Part shown: positions 36,552 through 46,183 of the stretch, in pieces
Position numbering within the stretch: position 1 is the stretch's first letter
Layout of the letters: every line of letters begins with the position of its first letter
NCBI GenBank assembly: GCA_013695355.1
Contig: JACDAQ010000026.1
Coordinates: forward strand, 62,001 to 126,000
From: Candidatus Protochlamydia sp.
GTDB lineage: Bacteria; Chlamydiota; Chlamydiia; Chlamydiales; Parachlamydiaceae
Direction of reading: 5' to 3'
Length of the DNA: 64,000 nucleotides
Translations under genes and position numbers: made by a program
Notes under the pieces: model-generated
What the model was told of the DNA's origin: nothing
Seen by the model: the letters and a program-made list of their open reading frames with translations, nothing else
The model's database searches: none

Positions 36552-38196
36552 ATGGATAATTTAAGTTTTAGATTGGGTATTAATACCGAACAAATTACCA
36601 ATCCAAATGAGGAAACAGATACTAAAGATGATACCTCTCAGCCAATTATACCTGAAGAAAATTACCAAAACACCACCCCTCCCAACAATCAATACGATTT
36701 AAATTTTACTCAGCTACAAGCCAATGTTTTACAGGCTCAAGTCAATACCCAATATGATGAAACCAAAACTGAAACAGAAAAAACAACGAAGCGTAAAGCC
36801 CAGGAAGAAATCACTGAAGAGACAGATTCAAAAAAAATAAAAATCGACCACAAATTTGTTGAAAAAGAATTTAATATTAATTCTGTTTTTAATCCAATAT
36901 GTGAAATTTCTACAAAGTTATTTTCAAAAAAAATGACCTTGGAATTTGAAGATAAAATTAAGAATCTGAGAAGCATGGAAGAAGTTTGCGAATTTGTTGG
37001 TCAAATAATTTCAGATAAATTTAAATATAAGGATGCTATCGATGATAAGTTAATTAAAGACATTTTCGATTTATTATTTAAAAATGATTGGAAAGAAGTT
37101 TTTTTTGGAAATTTGTAATAATAGAAATAACCCTATAACAATAATCTATTTATTACAGGACATGATTGAGAAAACGAAAATGGGAAAAATATTTGAAAGC
37201 CCTGAAACAGGCTCAAACGAAGTAAGATTTTTAAAAGGAAGTAACGATCACAATATATTTGTGTTTAAACCCTTTATAACTGGTAGAGTCAGGAATACTA
37301 ACATGGGGATTGCACCCGAATCAAAGGGGAAACGAGAGCACGTAGCTCATTTATTAAATTTTTCTGGCCAATTTCCTATTTCAATATGTTTATACACAAA
37401 AATAGGTAACCTTACTGGTTCCATGCAGTTATTTGTAAACGGACTAACGATGTCTGATTTGCAAGAATGCTTTGATCAATCTAGTGAGAGTCAGGATGAT
37501 GATTTATCCAAAAATGATCTTGAAAAGATAAAAGGTAGCTGGAAAACTTATTATTCTGGTTCGCTTGCTTCAGAGGATGTTCCAAATTTAGTTAATAATG
37601 AAGAAATACACAAATTGCTTTTGTATGATATTCTTATGTGGAATTGTGATAGAAACGATGGCAATATCTTATTTTGTTTGGATGAGAAAAAAGATGCCAT
37701 TTCAATCATAGGAATTGATCATGGAGAGTGTTTTAGCAGCGAAAAGAATGCAAATTTTAAAATGGATGCCTTTGAACTATTTCCAGCCCTAAACGAAAAA
37801 TTTTTTCCTGAGAGCTGCTTAGAGCTTATTAAAGAAGGCCAGTTAAACGAATACATTAATATTCTTACTTAGCATGGATTTGAAGGGGCAGTTAATTGGA
37901 TGAATATTGCAGCTACATGTATTAATTCTTTAGGCAATAACACAGAGCTTTCTGCTTATGAAACAACAGTAATGCTTTCAAAATCAAGGTCTTATCTTTG
38001 GGATAATAAAACTGCATTGCAAGATGATATTAAAACCATTGAAAAACATCTTCAAGAATGTAAAAACTTGGCCAATGATGGTATAATTGCAGACGAAATT
38101 ATAGACATATTAAAGTCTGAAAATGTTGGTATAAATTTATGGTACGAAATTCCTTTAAAGATTATAATTGAGAATTATATTTTAGATTTGCAATAA
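36552..38196 (+). pseudogene. PI3/PI4-kinase-like protein, broken copy
   Basis: Three ORFs belong to one ~548-codon gene. The N-terminal 185 residues are polar with a basic patch (TKRKAQEE, SKKIKID). Dropping one T from the T8 run at 37099-37106 joins this frame to the kinase domain. An in-frame TAG at 37870-37872 then separates a C-terminal part with ATG at 37900. The kinase domain carries FVFKPF (nucleotide Lys), KREHVAHLL (Glu), EIHKLLLYDILMWNCDRNDGN (first 20 matter: EIHK and catalytic D-R-N-N) and GIDHGECF (metal Asp). EIHK, DRxxxN and IDHG recall plant type PI4K-gamma kinases. Paralogous to the gene at 39251. May be inactive or subject to slippage. Confidence 0.65.
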
Positions 38197-38244
38197 ATCA
38201 ATGTAAGAATAAAGAGTTAGAAAATAATATAGGCAAAAAATTTT

Positions 38245-38562
38245 ATGAATAATTTTTCTACGGAATTTAGGCAGCTTGATTATCCCTTACAGCTTATACA
38301 TCCTTCGCTTAAAGGAGAGAAATCTATTGTTGCGACTATTTACGCAGATCGCATCATATTTCATCATCGACGTATGCAAAAAATTGCAAATTTCGGAATT
38401 CCTATTCCATATGACATGGAAAAAGAATTTGAAGGAGCAAATTGTATTTATCCAAAAAGTCCTCGCTTTATTGATGCTTTTATTAGGGCTTACTTTCCTT
38501 CTAACTTAAAAACAGAAGGGTATACATTGCGATCCCAAGAGCAAGGCAAACTAGCTACTTAA
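38245..38562 (+). CDS. Small kinase-associated protein, copy 1
   Basis: 105 aa, beginning 48 bases after the broken kinase-like gene. No known domain. Its middle and end (IANFGIPIPYDM, then SPRFIDAFIRAYFPS) align with copy 2 at 38859-39167 (LGVKIPYSI, DPDFYSAFRDIYHRY). Each copy directly follows a PI-kinase-like gene. It could be a chaperone, a co-effector or an accessory subunit; nothing in the sequence decides. The start lacks a strong ribosome binding site. Confidence 0.55.
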   Translation: MNNFSTEFRQLDYPLQLIHPSLKGEKSIVATIYADRIIFHHRRMQKIANFGIPIPYDMEKEFEGANCIYPKSPRFIDAFIRAYFPSNLKTEGYTLRSQEQGKLAT

Positions 38563-38858
38563 TAGAATCCAGCTATTATGCTATTTTCAGTTATTTACAT
38601 AATTTTTCAATCTATCAGGATAAAATCCTCACTAAGCCTTTTGCGTTAATTCAAGCTCACCTACTTTAGCCCTACTCGCTTTGGGTATGTCGCCTCAAAT
38701 TCTTAAAGCGCATAAAACAATTTTTTAATTTTTAGTGGTGAATTTATCAAACTTCGCATCGATTTTCAGAGTGCGAAGCAGAGAATTTGGGTTAAAAATT
38801 TAAAAGGAATGAAATCGGTGTGGATAAGCAGCCTTCATAAATATTATTCGCCTAAGAT
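38563..38858. other. Intergenic between tail-to-tail modules
   Basis: About 300 bases between convergent genes. No ORF or clear terminator hairpin. It is the centre of the inverted arrangement of the two kinase/small-protein pairs. Confidence 0.4.
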
Positions 38859-39167
38859 TTATGTATCTTGCCAAATATAGACCTTTTTATCCATTTCGTA
38901 TCGATGGTAAATATCCCGAAAAGCAGAATAAAAATCTGGATCTTCTAACTTAACTGATCTCCGTTCATAAAAAGGGGAGCTTTGATCATTGGAAATAGAA
39001 TAAGGAATTTTTACTCCCAAGGTAGACATAATTTCACCAAGCAACTGATCGTGAAAAATTGAATGTTTTTTTTCAGGATCGTATTCGTAAACCAATGATT
39101 CTTTTTCGTAATAATGATTAAAAAGTTTATGGCCCATAAAAACCTCAAAACTTGGGGAAATATTCAT
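38859..39167 (-). CDS. Small kinase-associated protein, copy 2
   Basis: 102 aa, 83 bases downstream of the intact kinase-like gene on the same strand. It shares with copy 1 a central Gly-h-x-IPY motif (LGVKIPYSI) and a C-terminal Pro-x-Phe-x2-Ala-Phe pattern (DPDFYSAFRDIYHRY). Hydrophilic, with no signal peptide or membrane segment. Function unknown; conserved linkage to the kinase suggests joint action. Confidence 0.55.
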   Translation of the reverse strand: MNISPSFEVFMGHKLFNHYYEKESLVYEYDPEKKHSIFHDQLLGEIMSTLGVKIPYSISNDQSSPFYERRSVKLEDPDFYSAFRDIYHRYEMDKKVYIWQDT

Positions 39168-39250
39168 TGTTAAAACCTTATGTTATTTATACTTAATTGA
39201 TATTATAAATAACTTGTATTAGTTGTCAATAAACATTTTATTTTGTGTTA

Positions 39251-41074
39251 TTAATAATTAATTTCATCATCACTATCTGTGTCATCTACTAAGTTGGCTA
39301 AACGGGAATCAAGGTCCTTTTCCAAATCTAGTTTTTTTGTCTGAATTATCTGAGGGTTAATTTCTCCATATAAAAAGTCATCATCGCTGCTTATATCATC
39401 CAATAGATCATCAAGTAAATCATCGGCAGGCAAATCTTTTTTTATTGCCAGATTGCTTGCCTTAGGGGCTACCATTGAACTTACCGCTTGCTTGATGCCT
39501 GTCCAGTCAGGATTTTGATTCATCAGTACTTTATCAAAAAACAAGCGTGCCATCTTTTCAGTGTTTTGAAGACTTTTCATTTGATATAAAGAAAAATTTT
39601 GTGCGGACATCTCTTTGACAAGAATGAGGTGGAACATGACCAAATTTATCGCGGAAGAGGGTAATGAAATTGGCAAGCCTAAATGACTTTCAAGAGCTTG
39701 CTGTTTGTTTTGTAAAAGTTCAATCACTTGATGTGGATCTATTTGGGCAATTTTCTCTTTCATCGCTTGAGAAAAAGGCTCTTTGGTTTGGGGCAAGGCA
39801 TACCATTCAAAGCGGGTAGTATCCCAAAAAGAACTTAAAAATTCATCAAAATTAACCCCATATTTTTGCCCCTTCATTGTATCTACACAAATCTGTGGAT
39901 CAGGAATACACCCTCCATGGTCAATAAGCACACATTCGTAAACAAAAGGACAATTGATTCCCGTGGCATGGCCTAACTTTTGGATCATATTCAAAACTTG
40001 TTCATTCTGACACTTCGATTTCATCTTAGAAACAAATTCTGAAGAGTCTTTGCTTGTTGCCAGTCCATTAAGTAAATCAGTTTCAGATAGATTTCCTTGG
40101 TAACAGATATTTTGAATGTATTCGTTGACTGGAAATTTTTGGATTAAAACATTATTAAGATGTCTGTCGGTATTAAAAAGAACAATATCCATGACCAATT
40201 TATGGATTTCTGAAGGTGCAATACTTGTTTGATCTTTTTGATTTAATGGCAGTAAAGGGACCGCCTCAGCAGCGAACATTTGAGCAGAGCAAAGGGATTT
40301 GTCTCCAAGAGAGGAGTGGGAAAAAATATCCAAGGTAGTTTCAGGAATACCGCATGGCATGAAAAGCTGCTGCAGTTGATAAGCTACTGCTTCACGAAGG
40401 CAGCCCTGGCCGATTGGAATAAAGAATTCACCATTCTCTTTCCACCCAGGCTTTAGAACTAAACGTTCAAAATCTTTTGAAGTAGCGGATTGCGGACCTT
40501 TAATCGAATTTCCAAGAACAATATAGGTTTTATTAATGCCTGGAATAGAGGGAACGGCTGGATCATAAAAGTTTTGCCCATTTTCGCTTTTTTTTAGATT
40601 TTGGTGGGCGTGGGTTAATACATGCTGCATATGCGAACTTGTTACTTCCAATTGATCGAGGAGCTTGTTTAGTTCATTATGGCACGTGTTGAATGAGGCT
40701 GAATTAACATCCTTATAGAACAAATCAATGTTGTCTTGGGGCACAAATGAATAAAAGCTTTTAAGGATAGTTTCGGCATGTTTTATCATATGCCCTAACT
40801 TGCCATGATTTTTAATATCAGATCTGATCTGCTTTAGGTTTAAATCTTTATTTGGACCAAAAGAAAGTGATTTGTTTATCTCGCTAATGAAATTGGCTAC
40901 AACCGAGATGTTTTCACCTATTTTTCTGATATTGCTTTGAGCTATCGGTCCGATTGGCTTTCCGTTAAAATGTCCATTGCTGACTTCCAGGACGTCATCC
41001 TCTTTGCTTCTCGAAAAGATCTCTAGATCCTGTGCGGCTGTTTGGCTTAAGTTCAAAAAAGAAGTTGATTCCAT
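39251..41074 (-). CDS. PI3/PI4-kinase-like protein, intact copy
   Basis: 607 aa. The N-terminal ~180 residues are helical without a known domain. The kinase core follows: nucleotide Lys208 in ERLVLKPGW, Glu228 in GCLREAVAYQL, EIHKLVMDIVLF leading to catalytic Asp303-Arg304-His305 with Asn308, and the metal Asp385 in LIDHGGCIP. EIHK, DRHxxN and IDHGxCxP recall plant PI4K-gamma/UbDK kinases of the PF00454 superfamily. The C-terminal ~80 residues are very acidic (DDLLDDLLDDISSDDD). No signal peptide, so type III export is the likeliest route if secreted. Lipid versus protein substrate is open. Pairs with the small gene downstream. Confidence 0.65.
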   Translation of the reverse strand: MESTSFLNLSQTAAQDLEIFSRSKEDDVLEVSNGHFNGKPIGPIAQSNIRKIGENISVVANFISEINKSLSFGPNKDLNLKQIRSDIKNHGKLGHMIKHAETILKSFYSFVPQDNIDLFYKDVNSASFNTCHNELNKLLDQLEVTSSHMQHVLTHAHQNLKKSENGQNFYDPAVPSIPGINKTYIVLGNSIKGPQSATSKDFERLVLKPGWKENGEFFIPIGQGCLREAVAYQLQQLFMPCGIPETTLDIFSHSSLGDKSLCSAQMFAAEAVPLLPLNQKDQTSIAPSEIHKLVMDIVLFNTDRHLNNVLIQKFPVNEYIQNICYQGNLSETDLLNGLATSKDSSEFVSKMKSKCQNEQVLNMIQKLGHATGINCPFVYECVLIDHGGCIPDPQICVDTMKGQKYGVNFDEFLSSFWDTTRFEWYALPQTKEPFSQAMKEKIAQIDPHQVIELLQNKQQALESHLGLPISLPSSAINLVMFHLILVKEMSAQNFSLYQMKSLQNTEKMARLFFDKVLMNQNPDWTGIKQAVSSMVAPKASNLAIKKDLPADDLLDDLLDDISSDDDFLYGEINPQIIQTKKLDLEKDLDSRLANLVDDTDSDDEINY

Positions 41075-41304
41075 AGGACCTCTTTTTTTTAGTTATTCTT
41101 ATTATATCATAATACAATTATAGTTATATGTTTAATAAAATATTATTAAATAAAATCAAATTTAAATAAGTATAAAATTAGTTTTTAATTGGTAGAATTA
41201 GTGGTTTTTGGAAGGCAAGAAAGGGAATTGACTTAGGGTCTATCAAAACTCAGGGATATAAGCTTCTGGTTTTTTCGAAATATATAAGTTTTAAAGGAAT
41301 ATTG

Positions 41305-42102
41305 TCATTTAATCCACTCATTCCAACTCACTTTTTCCAAATCAGCTGTTGAACAATATTGATAAAATTTTTGCAAAAAAGTAAGCCTTTTTTCTGCTAA
41401 AGCTTGTTTTTTACTATCTGCAAAGGTTTTGTGAATATGTTTAAGAAAATCTTCGCCGCCAATATTTTTATGCAATTGCACGATTTCTTCAAATGTAAAT
41501 TCTTTAGCGTGTAAAAACATATGGTAGATCGCCATAAAGACGGTTGTCCTACCCTTCCCCACATGGCAGTGCACATGAAACCAGGCATCTGGATGACTTT
41601 TCAGCAAGTCTAAATATTCCTGGAGAATCTTGTCATCTGGTAAATAGTGGTCAAGAGTAGGCAAGCGGATATACTCATGCCCCTTGGAAATGACCAATTC
41701 TTCTTCAGTGTAAGCACTCTTGATATTACTATTGCTTGAATGAGTGAGCTGGATAAGCTTTTCTTTTTCCTGACATAAAATTTCAATGGCATTTAAACCT
41801 AAATTACTTTCTTTATTTAACTTCCATTCCATTGGTAAGTCATTAATAAAGGCATGAAATTCCATACGGACATCAATAATAAAAAAATTATTAATCGAAT
41901 TTTGATTAAATGTGGAAATTTTTTGCGCTATATTCGTAATATTTTCTCCAGTAAATTGTCCACTGCCAGATATCCGGCTGCCTTTAATTTCCAAAATGCG
42001 AAAATGACGTAAAGGTCCTTCAGCTTTATTCCATTTTATTTCAGGTTTATCGAGAACTGCCTGAGAGCCGTTGGATAATAATGATGTAATAGACGAAAAC
42101 AT
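41305..42102 (-). CDS. PTP-like phytase family phosphatase
   Basis: 265 aa. The cysteine-phosphatase P-loop is HCHVGKGRT, with nucleophile Cys179 and Arg185 in WFHVHCHVGKGRTTVFM. Upstream, YIRLPTLDHYLPDD supplies the likely general-acid Asp151. These features match PTP-like phytases (dephosphorylating inositol polyphosphates) better than protein tyrosine phosphatases. No signal peptide, unlike secreted rumen phytases, so it may be a cytosolic effector acting on host inositol phosphates or phosphoinositides. It is 230 bases upstream of the kinase-like gene on the same strand. Confidence 0.78.
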   Translation of the reverse strand: MFSSITSLLSNGSQAVLDKPEIKWNKAEGPLRHFRILEIKGSRISGSGQFTGENITNIAQKISTFNQNSINNFFIIDVRMEFHAFINDLPMEWKLNKESNLGLNAIEILCQEKEKLIQLTHSSNSNIKSAYTEEELVISKGHEYIRLPTLDHYLPDDKILQEYLDLLKSHPDAWFHVHCHVGKGRTTVFMAIYHMFLHAKEFTFEEIVQLHKNIGGEDFLKHIHKTFADSKKQALAEKRLTFLQKFYQYCSTADLEKVSWNEWIK

Positions 42103-42149
42103 AATCTTTAGCCTTTATATGGTAACTATTATGAAAGAAAAAAATATTA

Positions 42150-42333
42150 CAGATTGCATTTCCGAACACTTCAAATCCTGATGCTCTAGCCGTTTTACCT
42201 TGTTGTTCATCATGTGTTAAAAAAATTATCGGCAATTCTTCATGTTGCTTCCATAGGATAGCAGTTGAAATATGAATGGCGTCCAGACTTTTCATCATAG
42301 TCGGAAAGGGTTGGCTTGCTCTTTCGATAATTG
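42150..42333 (-). pseudogene. PIN-domain (VapC-type) remnant
   Basis: On the minus strand an open stretch after a stop encodes ERASQPFPTMMKSLDAIHIS, then IIFLTHDEQQGKTARASGFEV. This is the C-terminal half of a PIN-domain ribonuclease toxin (LDAxHx3A, THDxx, A-G-hEV). The N-terminal catalytic acids and any antitoxin gene are missing. The frame runs on into the phosphatase start region. Not functional. Confidence 0.6.
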
Positions 42334-42410
42334 AATTTTATAATCTGAATTCCCAAGCTCACAAAAACTTTCTTGCCAATTAGTTTTGAGAATCTATTCA
42401 TTATCTACGT

Positions 42411-45044
42411 TCAAGTTTTAAGATGGGGATTTAATAATCCGGCCATTTTGAACATATCCACCGGTTCATTTGTCCCAAAAATCTTAGCCAATGCGCCATC
42501 TGGTACAATCAGTCGTTTATTAGCTGGGTCCTGAAGATTATGCGCCTTGATGTAATCCCACACCTTTTTAGTCATTTCTCCACGAGAAACCTGGTCCACT
42601 CCAATTACGGCAGCAAGTTCGGGTGAAGCCTGATAGGCGGGCATAGTGCGTGTTTTCTTTGGCTTTTCTTCTGCAGACTTTTTAACGGTCTTTTTCGCTG
42701 AAGTTTTTTTCTCTTTAGTGTCTGTCTTTTTCTCTTTTGTTTTGGACGCAGTTTTTGCTTTAGCCCCAGCTTTTCCTTTCGCTCCTCCTTTTTTCTCTTT
42801 TTTCACGAAAGGAGTTCTAGGATGATCAGGATATTTCGTCGCCAGCTGTTCTAGATTATTCACAATGATATCGCAATCGGGAAATGTAGAGCAGGAATAG
42901 AAAACCTTTCCAAAGCGGGATTTGCGGGCTACAATGCGCCCCGGACATTCTACGGCAGGGCAGCGGGGCAGGTCTTCCTGCGGGATGATCGCTTCACCCT
43001 TTTTAGGAATATTGACAATGCCCTTGCATTCTGGGTAACGGGTACAGCCCAAAAATGTCCCATACTTTCCATGGCGGACCTTCATTTCAGATTTACATTG
43101 GGGGCATGGCTGTTCCCAATCAAATTCGGCGGCGTAGTCATCTTTGTTAAAATTAACCTCTTCTATAGGGGCCGAATAATCGCATTCAGGATAGCGGGAG
43201 CAGCCAAAAAAATATTTTGAACGCGCCCAAATCTTTTGCAACTTGCCTGTGCCGCATTTTGGACAATCGATTTCGGTCATGACTTTTGGTACAAAAGCCT
43301 CTTTCAATGCAATTTCCAGGGTAGGGTTAAACTGCTCCCAAAATTCCCTGATCAGGGCCTTCCAATCCTTCTGATTTTCTGCGACCCGTTCAAGATCATC
43401 TTCCATGGACGCAGTGAAGCCGATGGTCATTATTTTTTGAAAACTGGCCTCCAGCATTTGAGCAATAATCTGTCCAAGTTCGGTCGGCTTTAACCGCCCG
43501 CTTTCTTTGACCGTATATTCCCGGCTCTGAATCTTATTCATAATGGTCGCATAAGTCGAAGGGCGCCCTATTCCAGATTTTTCCAGTTCTTTAACCAGAG
43601 ATGCTTCGGTAAAGCGGGGAGGGGGCCTGGTAAATGACTGCTCAGAAGTGAACTCCTGCAACAACAAGGATTGTCCCTCCTCAAGTGCTGGCAGCATCCT
43701 ATTTTCATCATCTTTTTCATCATCATCATGCTTTTCTTCATAGACCGCCAAAAAACCCTGGAATTTAATGATTGAGCCAGTCGCTCTTAGCAGGATCCCT
43801 TCTCCGGACAAAATATCGGCTGAAACGGTATCATAAATGGCTGCCACCATCTGAGAGGCAAGGAAACGACGCCAAATAAGCTGGTACAATAAAAATTGCT
43901 CTTTCGTTAAATAGGCCTGGATTTTTTCAGGGGTATTTTCCAAGCTGGCCGGTCGTATGGCTTCATGCGCATCCTGAGCACTTTTTTGAGATGCATAATG
44001 TTTAATTTCAGTCGGAATAAAATCATTGCCATATTGCTTGGCAATGAATGCTCGTGCTTCCTGGATGGCTTCAGGAGCGATCCTAACAGAATCGGTCCTC
44101 ATATAGGTAATTAAGCCTTCCGATCCCGCTTCACCTAAATCGATCCCTTCATAGAGGCCTTGAGCAATATTCATTGTGCGTGCTGAAGAAAATCCATGGT
44201 GCCGGCTTGCCTCCTGTTGCAAAGTAGAAGTAATAAAAGGTGGCACAGGAAAGCGTCTTTTTTCTTTGCGCTCTACCTTCATGACCTGGAAGGGGCCAGG
44301 TTTCATGCGGGCTAGGATGGCATCTGCAGCTTGCTTATTGCCGATCAGGGTGAGGTCTTTTCCTTCAACAGGTTCCTTTTCGAAGCGGCGGCTATCTACC
44401 GAATAGAGGGCGGCACGGAATATTTTATCTTCTTTATCAGTTTTGAAAAGAGCGCCTAAATTCCAGTACTCTACAGGCTTGAAGGCTTCAATTTCTTTTT
44501 CTCGGTCGACGACAAGTTTCAATGCGACAGACTGCACCCTACCTGCAGACAAAAAACTTTCCTTGCCTCTTTGTATGCGCCTGTTAAGCAAAGGAGAGAT
44601 CTTGTATCCCACGATTCGGTCCAGCAAGCGGCGGGCCTGCTGGGCATTGACCAAAGCAATGTCTATGGCCCTTGGGCTCTCCAATGCTTTAACAACGGCA
44701 TCTTTTGTAATTGAATTAAAAGAAACTCGTTTAGTGTTGGTTTGCGGGGGTAAGATTTGCGTAATATGCCAAGCAATTGCCTCCCCCTCTCTGTCAGGAT
44801 CGGGAGAAAGGTAAACGACATCGCATTCTTTTGCTGCTTTTCGCAGTTTAGCAATGACCTCTTCCTTATTTGGCATGATCGTATATTTAGGTTCAAAATC
44901 ATTATCTATATCGATTCCAAATTCTCTTTCAGGTAAATCGCGTATGTGGCCAATGGAGGATTCAAAAATATAATCGGGTCCCAAAAATTTTCTAAGAGTT
45001 TTAATTTTGGCGGGGGACTCGACAATGATTAGGGCTTTACCCAT
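42411..45044 (-). CDS. topA: DNA topoisomerase I with C-terminal SWIB domain
   Basis: Relaxes negative supercoils. 877 aa. The Toprim start is IVESPAKIKTLRKFLG, with DPDREGEAIAWH, and the active-site tyrosine lies in GLITYMRTDSVRI. Three to four C4 zinc ribbons follow (CPKCGTGKL, CSRYPECD, CPQCKSEM, CPAVECPGRI), then a Lys-rich linker, then a SWIB/MDM2 domain over the last ~80 residues (ASPELAAVIGVDQVSRGEMT to PVDMFKMAGLL). This fusion is characteristic of Chlamydiae. dprA precedes it with three bases between. Confidence 0.97.
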   Translation of the reverse strand: MGKALIIVESPAKIKTLRKFLGPDYIFESSIGHIRDLPEREFGIDIDNDFEPKYTIMPNKEEVIAKLRKAAKECDVVYLSPDPDREGEAIAWHITQILPPQTNTKRVSFNSITKDAVVKALESPRAIDIALVNAQQARRLLDRIVGYKISPLLNRRIQRGKESFLSAGRVQSVALKLVVDREKEIEAFKPVEYWNLGALFKTDKEDKIFRAALYSVDSRRFEKEPVEGKDLTLIGNKQAADAILARMKPGPFQVMKVERKEKRRFPVPPFITSTLQQEASRHHGFSSARTMNIAQGLYEGIDLGEAGSEGLITYMRTDSVRIAPEAIQEARAFIAKQYGNDFIPTEIKHYASQKSAQDAHEAIRPASLENTPEKIQAYLTKEQFLLYQLIWRRFLASQMVAAIYDTVSADILSGEGILLRATGSIIKFQGFLAVYEEKHDDDEKDDENRMLPALEEGQSLLLQEFTSEQSFTRPPPRFTEASLVKELEKSGIGRPSTYATIMNKIQSREYTVKESGRLKPTELGQIIAQMLEASFQKIMTIGFTASMEDDLERVAENQKDWKALIREFWEQFNPTLEIALKEAFVPKVMTEIDCPKCGTGKLQKIWARSKYFFGCSRYPECDYSAPIEEVNFNKDDYAAEFDWEQPCPQCKSEMKVRHGKYGTFLGCTRYPECKGIVNIPKKGEAIIPQEDLPRCPAVECPGRIVARKSRFGKVFYSCSTFPDCDIIVNNLEQLATKYPDHPRTPFVKKEKKGGAKGKAGAKAKTASKTKEKKTDTKEKKTSAKKTVKKSAEEKPKKTRTMPAYQASPELAAVIGVDQVSRGEMTKKVWDYIKAHNLQDPANKRLIVPDGALAKIFGTNEPVDMFKMAGLLNPHLKT

Positions 45045-45047
45045 TTT

Positions 45048-46178
45048 TTATTCCTTCCTTAAAGCGATTTTCTTGAAAATTTTACCAGGATATTCTTTCA
45101 CTATTTTCTTTAATACCAAACTCATTAATAAAACACTTACCTGATTTATGGGAAGCCGCGTATGCCGGATGATCTCTTCAATTGAAAGTTCCTCACTTGG
45201 CAATTGCTGTAAAAATAATACTTCTTCTTTCTCCAGAGAGGGCTGTAAAGATTGTTTTATTTCAACTGAACAGGGGGCTAAGAGAGAATCCAGGCATTGT
45301 ACTACATCATAGGTATTTTCAACCAATAAAGCTTTACGTTGTTTGATAAGAAGATGGTTTCCCTTAAAATTTTCCTGGTCGGCCCGGCCCGGTAAGGCCC
45401 AGACAAATCTTCCTTGGGAAAGCGCATTGCCGACAGTCAACATGGCTCCGCTTTTTTCCGGAGCTTCGATAAGCAAAGTGCCGAGGGAAAGACCGCTCAC
45501 AATTCTATTCCGCCGGGGGAAATGGGTCCGATCAGGCGGCGTTAACAGTGGGAATTCACTCATTACAGCTCCTTGCCGGGAGATCGATGATGCAAGGCGG
45601 CTATTTTCCTGCGGGTAAAGATGGGCAAGCCCAGATCCAAGTACTGCAATCGTCCGTCCGCCTCCTTCTAAGGCTCCCTCATGTGCAGCCGTATCAATGC
45701 CTCTTGCCAATCCGCTTACGATTGTAAAGCCGGCCTTAGCAATCTCATAACCTAATTTTTTAGCCATCTCCATTCCGTAGAAAGTGGCATTTCTAGTTCC
45801 TACAATAGCTATTGATCGATTATCCTGAGGCTTTAAATCGCCCTGTATGGTTATAAGCGGAGGAAAATTATCTATATTCAAAAGTTTTTTTGGATAGCTT
45901 GGGCTTGTAAAAGGAATAAATTGAGCATTTAATTTTTCAGCTAAAAGAAGGTCAGCCTTCCACTTTTTTTCTTTTAAGGTTGTTTCCCAGCTTTGCAAAA
46001 GCTTGGGGCCAAATCCGGGTAAGATAGAGATTTCATCCAGATGTGCATCAATAGCCCTTTTTGCCGTTCCAAAATGGGTAAGAAGAAGGCGGATTTTAAT
46101 GGGACCAAGCAAGGGGATGCCTGTCAAAATTATTAGTGATTCTAACTCATCCAAAAAGTTTGTTACCTCTGAAAGCAT
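45048..46178 (-). CDS. dprA: DNA-processing protein DprA/Smf
   Basis: 376 aa. Protects incoming single-stranded DNA and loads RecA in natural transformation. The Rossmann-like core holds IAIVGTRNATFYGMEMA, IVSGLARGIDTAAHEGAL, TIAVLGSGLAHLYPQEN, FPRRNRIVSGLS and ALPGRADQENFKGNHLLIK. A DprA winged helix (ELSIEEIIRHTRLPINQVS) ends it. The N-terminal HhH-like region contains ILPGFGPKLLQSW. Forms an operon with topA. Confidence 0.95.
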   Translation of the reverse strand: MLSEVTNFLDELESLIILTGIPLLGPIKIRLLLTHFGTAKRAIDAHLDEISILPGFGPKLLQSWETTLKEKKWKADLLLAEKLNAQFIPFTSPSYPKKLLNIDNFPPLITIQGDLKPQDNRSIAIVGTRNATFYGMEMAKKLGYEIAKAGFTIVSGLARGIDTAAHEGALEGGGRTIAVLGSGLAHLYPQENSRLASSISRQGAVMSEFPLLTPPDRTHFPRRNRIVSGLSLGTLLIEAPEKSGAMLTVGNALSQGRFVWALPGRADQENFKGNHLLIKQRKALLVENTYDVVQCLDSLLAPCSVEIKQSLQPSLEKEEVLFLQQLPSEELSIEEIIRHTRLPINQVSVLLMSLVLKKIVKEYPGKIFKKIALRKE

Positions 46179-46183
46179 TAGAG

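Noticed and set aside
36552..41074. HipA-type toxin/antitoxin interpretation of the kinase-like modules
   Set aside because: The small genes lie downstream, lack a helix-turn-helix, and the kinase motifs EIHK/IDHG fit PI3/PI4-kinases better than HipA.
41241..41253. AAAACTCAGGGAT as another MITE end
   Set aside because: Only a short match to the terminal repeat; no partner arm or internal element sequence nearby.
42150..42333. Functional VapBC toxin-antitoxin locus
   Set aside because: Only the C-terminal half of a PIN domain remains, without the catalytic N-terminus or an antitoxin gene.
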